Source: Flavobacterium tibetense
GTDB lineage: Bacteria; Bacteroidota; Bacteroidia; Flavobacteriales; Flavobacteriaceae
DNA length: 64,000 nucleotides
NCBI RefSeq assembly: GCF_003293845.1
Contig: NZ_QLST01000005.1
Coordinates: forward strand, 121,039 to 185,038
Direction: 5' to 3'
Shown here: positions 61,092 to 64,000 of the stretch, piece after piece
Layout: each line of letters starts with the position of its first letter
How positions within the stretch are numbered: position 1 is the stretch's first letter
The notes under the pieces: model-generated
Databases searched by the model: none
What the model was told of the DNA's origin: nothing
The model's input: the letters and a program-made list of their open reading frames with translations, nothing else
Made by a program: the position numbers and the translations under genes

Positions 61092-62372
61092 ATGTCAGTT
61101 TTAGAAAAAATGAGTTCAGCAGAGGCCATTGCGTTAGAAGACAAATATGGTGCACACAATTACCATCCACTACCAGTAGTTTTGAATAGAGGAGAAGGTG
61201 TTTATGTTTGGGATGTAGAAGGTAAAAAATACTACGATTTTCTTTCGGCTTATTCGGCGGTTAATCAAGGACATTGTCATCCGAAAATTGTTGGTGCAAT
61301 GGTAGAACAAGCGCAAACCTTAACTTTAACTTCAAGAGCATTCTATAACGATAAATTAGGCGTTTACGAAAAATACGTTACGGAGTATTTCGGTTTTGAT
61401 AAAGTATTACCAATGAATACAGGTGCTGAAGCAGTGGAAACCGCTTTAAAAATTTGCAGAAAATGGGCTTACGAGAAGAAAGGAATTAATGAAAATGAAG
61501 CACAAATCATCGTTTGTGATGGCAATTTCCACGGAAGAACGACTACAATTATTTCTTTTTCGAATGATGAAAATGCAAGAAAAAACTTCGGACCTTATAC
61601 AGCAGGATTTATTAGCATTCCTTATGATGATATTGATGCTTTAGAAAAAGCGGTGAATTCTTCAAAAAATATTGCAGGATTTTTGGTTGAACCTATTCAA
61701 GGTGAAGCTGGAGTGTATACGCCTTCAGAAGATTTTATCAAGAAAGCAAAAGCCATTTGTGAAGCAAATAACGTTTTATTTATCGCTGACGAAGTACAAA
61801 CGGGAATTGCAAGAACGGGTTCGTTATTAGCGGTTTGTGGTAATTGTTCTTGTGAAAACAAATGTGAAAAACAAGCGACTTATACCCAACCAGATATTTT
61901 AATTTTAGGAAAAGCGTTGTCTGGTGGTGCTTATCCAGTTTCGGCTGTTTTGGCAAATGATGCTATAATGAATGTAATTAAACCAGGTCAACATGGTTCA
62001 ACTTTTGGAGGAAATCCAGTTGCGGCAGCTGTGGCTATGGCGGCTTTAGATGTGGTTTCTGATGAAAATTTAGCTCAAAATGCTAGAAAATTAGGTAATA
62101 TCTTCAGAGAAGAAATCGGAAACTATATTAAAACTTCTACTATTGCTACTTTAGTAAGAGGAAAAGGTTTGCTAAATGCCATTGTAATTAACGACACAGA
62201 AGAAAGTGAAACTGCTTGGAATATTTGTATGCGTTTGGCAGAAAAAGGATTGTTAGCTAAACCTACTCACGGAAACATTATTCGTTTTGCGCCACCATTA
62301 GTAATGACTGAAGCACAATTGAAAGATTGTATTGCTATTATCATTGGGACATTGAAAGAATTTGAAAAATAG
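61092..62372 (+). CDS. rocD: Ornithine-oxo-acid aminotransferase
   Basis: The 426-residue class III PLP aminotransferase converts ornithine and 2-oxoglutarate to glutamate semialdehyde and glutamate. Motifs include FLSAYSAVNQGHCHPKIVGAM, MNTGAEAVETALKICRKWAY, the Asp in IADEVQTGIARTG, and the PLP lysine in LILGKALSGGAYPVSAVL. GQHGSTFGGNPVAAAVAMAAL follows. A Cys-rich insertion, CGNCSCENKCEKQ, precedes the lysine region and is seen in some bacterial ornithine aminotransferases. It ends with a strong terminator and is followed by the attC-like site. Confidence 0.96.
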   Translation: MSVLEKMSSAEAIALEDKYGAHNYHPLPVVLNRGEGVYVWDVEGKKYYDFLSAYSAVNQGHCHPKIVGAMVEQAQTLTLTSRAFYNDKLGVYEKYVTEYFGFDKVLPMNTGAEAVETALKICRKWAYEKKGINENEAQIIVCDGNFHGRTTTIISFSNDENARKNFGPYTAGFISIPYDDIDALEKAVNSSKNIAGFLVEPIQGEAGVYTPSEDFIKKAKAICEANNVLFIADEVQTGIARTGSLLAVCGNCSCENKCEKQATYTQPDILILGKALSGGAYPVSAVLANDAIMNVIKPGQHGSTFGGNPVAAAVAMAALDVVSDENLAQNARKLGNIFREEIGNYIKTSTIATLVRGKGLLNAIVINDTEESETAWNICMRLAEKGLLAKPTHGNIIRFAPPLVMTEAQLKDCIAIIIGTLKEFEK

Positions 62373-62390
62373 TTTGAAAGTATAAAAGCA

Positions 62391-62422
62391 AAAATCCCGA
62401 GTTAGTAGCTCGGGATTTTTTG
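62391..62422 (+). terminator. Terminator after rocD
   Basis: AAAATCCCGAG/CTCGGGATTTT with loop TTAGTAG is followed by Ts, 18 bases past the rocD stop. Confidence 0.9.
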
Positions 62423-62471
62423 TTTATACTCTAAAAATGGCGAGTAGCCATAAACAGCTTTTTAGTTTAAA

Positions 62472-62598
62472 TTTTAACGGTTTGCGGGTTTAAGAAGTTG
62501 GCGATTTCGGAGCACAAAACTGTCAACCTGCACAAAAGTTTGATTGAAAAACGGAACTTGATTTAACCACTGCACCGCCAATTTCTTAAACCCGCTGT
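62472..62598. other. attC-like integron recombination site (interrupted at its right core)
   Basis: GCGGGTTTAAGAAGTTGGCG (62484-62503) is the reverse complement of CGCCAATTTCTTAAACCCGC (62576-62595) apart from one base. Outside the left arm is TTTTAACGG, containing an AAC triplet; outside the right arm is TGT followed by the start of a group IIC intron, where a GTT triplet would complete the core. The overall length (127 bases) falls within the range known for attC sites. This is what a cassette recombination site would look like with an intron cutting the GTT. No integrase is visible in the window, so the identity is inferred from shape and flanks. Confidence 0.55.
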
Positions 62599-64000
62599 GT
62601 GTGCCCTGCATATGCAGGACACACCCCGAAAGCTTTTCAAATAGTTCAAAAATACAAATTTTGACTACAAAAACTAATTTTCGGGGTGTTATTTTTCCAG
62701 AGGGTGTGAGTCCCTTAACCGCGAGAGTAACGTCTCGAAGGTTTAGTACGTGACAAGGTGGTTTACCGCGAGGTATGCACTGAAGGAAGTCAAACGGCAA
62801 AAGTCTGTACTGACGAACAGAAAGTACATAAGAGGCATAGCAGTAAGGATGAGTATCCACAGCAATACGAAGTCCAAAACAGTGTTCTGAACATGCTACT
62901 AAATCAGATTACTGTCATGTAGATGTACCAGGAATAGACGGAAGGAAAAAGCGGTTACTAGGGGAGGTCTCTTAGATTACGAGTTAATCACAAAGAGAAG
63001 TCAGCAGAGGTCATAGTACTTGAAAGCAACGAGGTGTGAATAGATACCGCACAGGTCTCACAAACAAGGAAGGACTGAACGCAAAGAGGTTTTCAATAAG
63101 TAATGGAATCTTGCCTAGGTAGATAGCCCTACTTAACGAAAACAGGTTAAAACAAAACTAAGATGATTGAAAAAGTAGTACATCCATACAACTTTCAAAA
63201 AGCATTGGAACACGTCATTGCCAATAAAGGTAGTGCAGGTGTTGATGGCGTTTCTATCAAAGAACTCCGCAAGGTATTCCCAGAAAAGAAAGACCAGTTA
63301 ATTATGGAAATAAAACAAGGAAATTATCAAATTCAACCCATTTTAGGAATAGAAATTCCCAAAGGCAACGGAAAAACCCGATTATTGGGAGTTCCCACAA
63401 CAAGCGAACGAGTGTTGCAACAAGCGGTTTCACAAAGCATCGCACCTTTATTTGAACCCGAATTCAAACCCAGCAGTTTTGGATTTAGACCTAACAAAAA
63501 TGCCCGACAAGCCGTTGGACAAGCACGGGACTACATCCATTCAGGACTGAACCACATTGTGGATATTGACTTGAAAAATTTCTTTGATGAAGTTGACCAT
63601 TGTTTACTTCTGAATTTGTTGTTTCAAAAAGTGAAATGCAAAACCACAATGCAACTCATTCGCAAATGGCTTCGAGCACCGATTAAAATCAACGGAAAGC
63701 TACGAAAACGAAGAAAAGGCGTTCCGCAAGGTTCTCCTTTAAGCCCACTATTGTCTAACATCTTACTCCATCAATTGGATAAAGAAATGACCCGAAGAGG
63801 ACATAAATTCGTTCGTTACGCTGATGATTTTAGTATCTACTGCAAGAGCCATAATCAAGCGAAAGCTACGAGCGTAGTGATTGAAAAGTTCCTTAAGAAC
63901 AAGCTCAAACTAACCATCAACGAGGAAAAGAGTGGGATTAGAAAACCCTCTAACTTTACGTTACTTGGCTTTGGATTTGTGCCCGTTTACAATAAAGGAA
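62599..64000 (+). mobile_element. Group IIC intron (5' part, continues beyond the window)
   Basis: The intron begins GTGTGCCCTGCATATG, fitting the group II 5' consensus GTGYG. The following structural RNA has AGGGTGTGAGTCCC, then GAAGTCAGCAGAGGTCATAGT and GAAGGACTGAACG, all landmarks I recognise from class C introns. The ribozyme 5' domains fill 62599-63162 (about 560 bases), the usual length, and the reverse transcriptase sits in the loop of domain IV. Domains V and VI and the 3' end lie beyond 64000. Class C introns insert after hairpins such as terminators or attC sites, and here they follow an attC-like stem-loop. Confidence 0.88.
63163..64000 (+). CDS. ltrA: Group II intron reverse transcriptase/maturase (5' part)
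   Basis: The reading frame runs without stop from the ATG at 63163 to the window end, giving 279 residues. Reverse transcriptase blocks appear in order: GSAGVDGVS (23-31), KTRLLGVPTTSERVLQQAV (71-89), SSFGFRPNKNARQAV (104-118), VDIDLKNFFDEVDH (133-146, with catalytic Asp), GVPQGSPLSPLLSNI (186-200) and the active site YADD (219-222). LKLTINEEKS and TLLGFGF follow. The maturase domain is expected beyond the window. The protein copies the intron RNA during retrohoming and helps splicing. All visible catalytic residues are intact, so the element may be active. Confidence 0.95.
   Translation, partial: MIEKVVHPYNFQKALEHVIANKGSAGVDGVSIKELRKVFPEKKDQLIMEIKQGNYQIQPILGIEIPKGNGKTRLLGVPTTSERVLQQAVSQSIAPLFEPEFKPSSFGFRPNKNARQAVGQARDYIHSGLNHIVDIDLKNFFDEVDHCLLLNLLFQKVKCKTTMQLIRKWLRAPIKINGKLRKRRKGVPQGSPLSPLLSNILLHQLDKEMTRRGHKFVRYADDFSIYCKSHNQAKATSVVIEKFLKNKLKLTINEEKSGIRKPSNFTLLGFGFVPVYNKG

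Noticed and set aside
62474..62860. Minus-strand open frame of 128 codons covering the attC-like site and intron start
   Set aside because: It reads through the stem-loop and structural RNA of the intron, has no recognisable protein character and opposes both features; treated as chance.

Overview
The window is AT-rich, gene-dense bacterial chromosome that reads as a member of the Bacteroidota, most likely Flavobacterium or a close relative. The evidence is lineage-specific content: the gliding lipoprotein GldI, a protein with a type IX secretion type-B C-terminal domain, the separate serA/serC/acyl-CoA reductase/ferredoxin group, a eukaryote-like short prolyl-tRNA synthetase, and small families known from this group (DUF6048, DUF6146, DUF6452). 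Several promoters fit the Bacteroidota pattern TTG-N17..20-TAnnTTTG, and Shine-Dalgarno sequences are mostly absent.

Layout. 1-5.3 kb: end of an acyl-CoA carboxylase operon (biotin carboxylase and carboxyltransferase), a LysM/NlpC-P60 peptidoglycan hydrolase, two small proteins, rimO. 5.4-12.2 kb: a FadL-like outer-membrane protein, a Gly/Trp-rich lipoprotein, proS, two identical tRNA-Glu genes, rpsT, typA. 12.2-22.1 kb: two unknown small proteins, three tandem cyclophilin-FKBP fusion proteins, gldI, a DHH phosphoesterase, a type IX secreted adhesin-like protein, an ABC exporter pair, tRNA-Pro and tRNA-Ala. 22.1-26.9 kb: TIGR02757 protein, lolD-like ATPase, msrA, folE and small membrane or lipoproteins, one of which (DUF6146-like) appears frameshifted in its signal peptide. 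27-31.4 kb: serA, serC, acyl-CoA reductase and, divergently, a ferredoxin. 31.4-48.6 kb: regulatory-like and unknown proteins, ychF, parE and parC (with a YhcG-type PDDEXK nuclease and a lipoprotein between them), TerC, murQ, a ZIP transporter, two methyltransferases. 48.6-60.8 kb: DUF2200, a membrane-anchored NACHT NTPase, a predicted bicarbonate transporter (SbtA) operon facing a LysR regulator, DUF6048/DUF6452, rlmD, an SLC13 transporter, DUF1697. 60.8-64 kb: rocD, then a long imperfect stem-loop that looks like an integron attC site, interrupted by a group IIC intron whose reverse transcriptase runs off the window.

Most of the window is ordinary core chromosome. The accessory signals are the attC-like site with the group IIC intron placed where the GTT core triplet should be, the NACHT protein, the YhcG nuclease between the topoisomerase IV genes, and the mosaic tandem array of prolyl isomerases beside gldI. 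Intergenic gaps carry short inverted repeats of types scattered through such genomes. No CRISPR array, rRNA operon, prophage, transposase or riboswitch was recognised.
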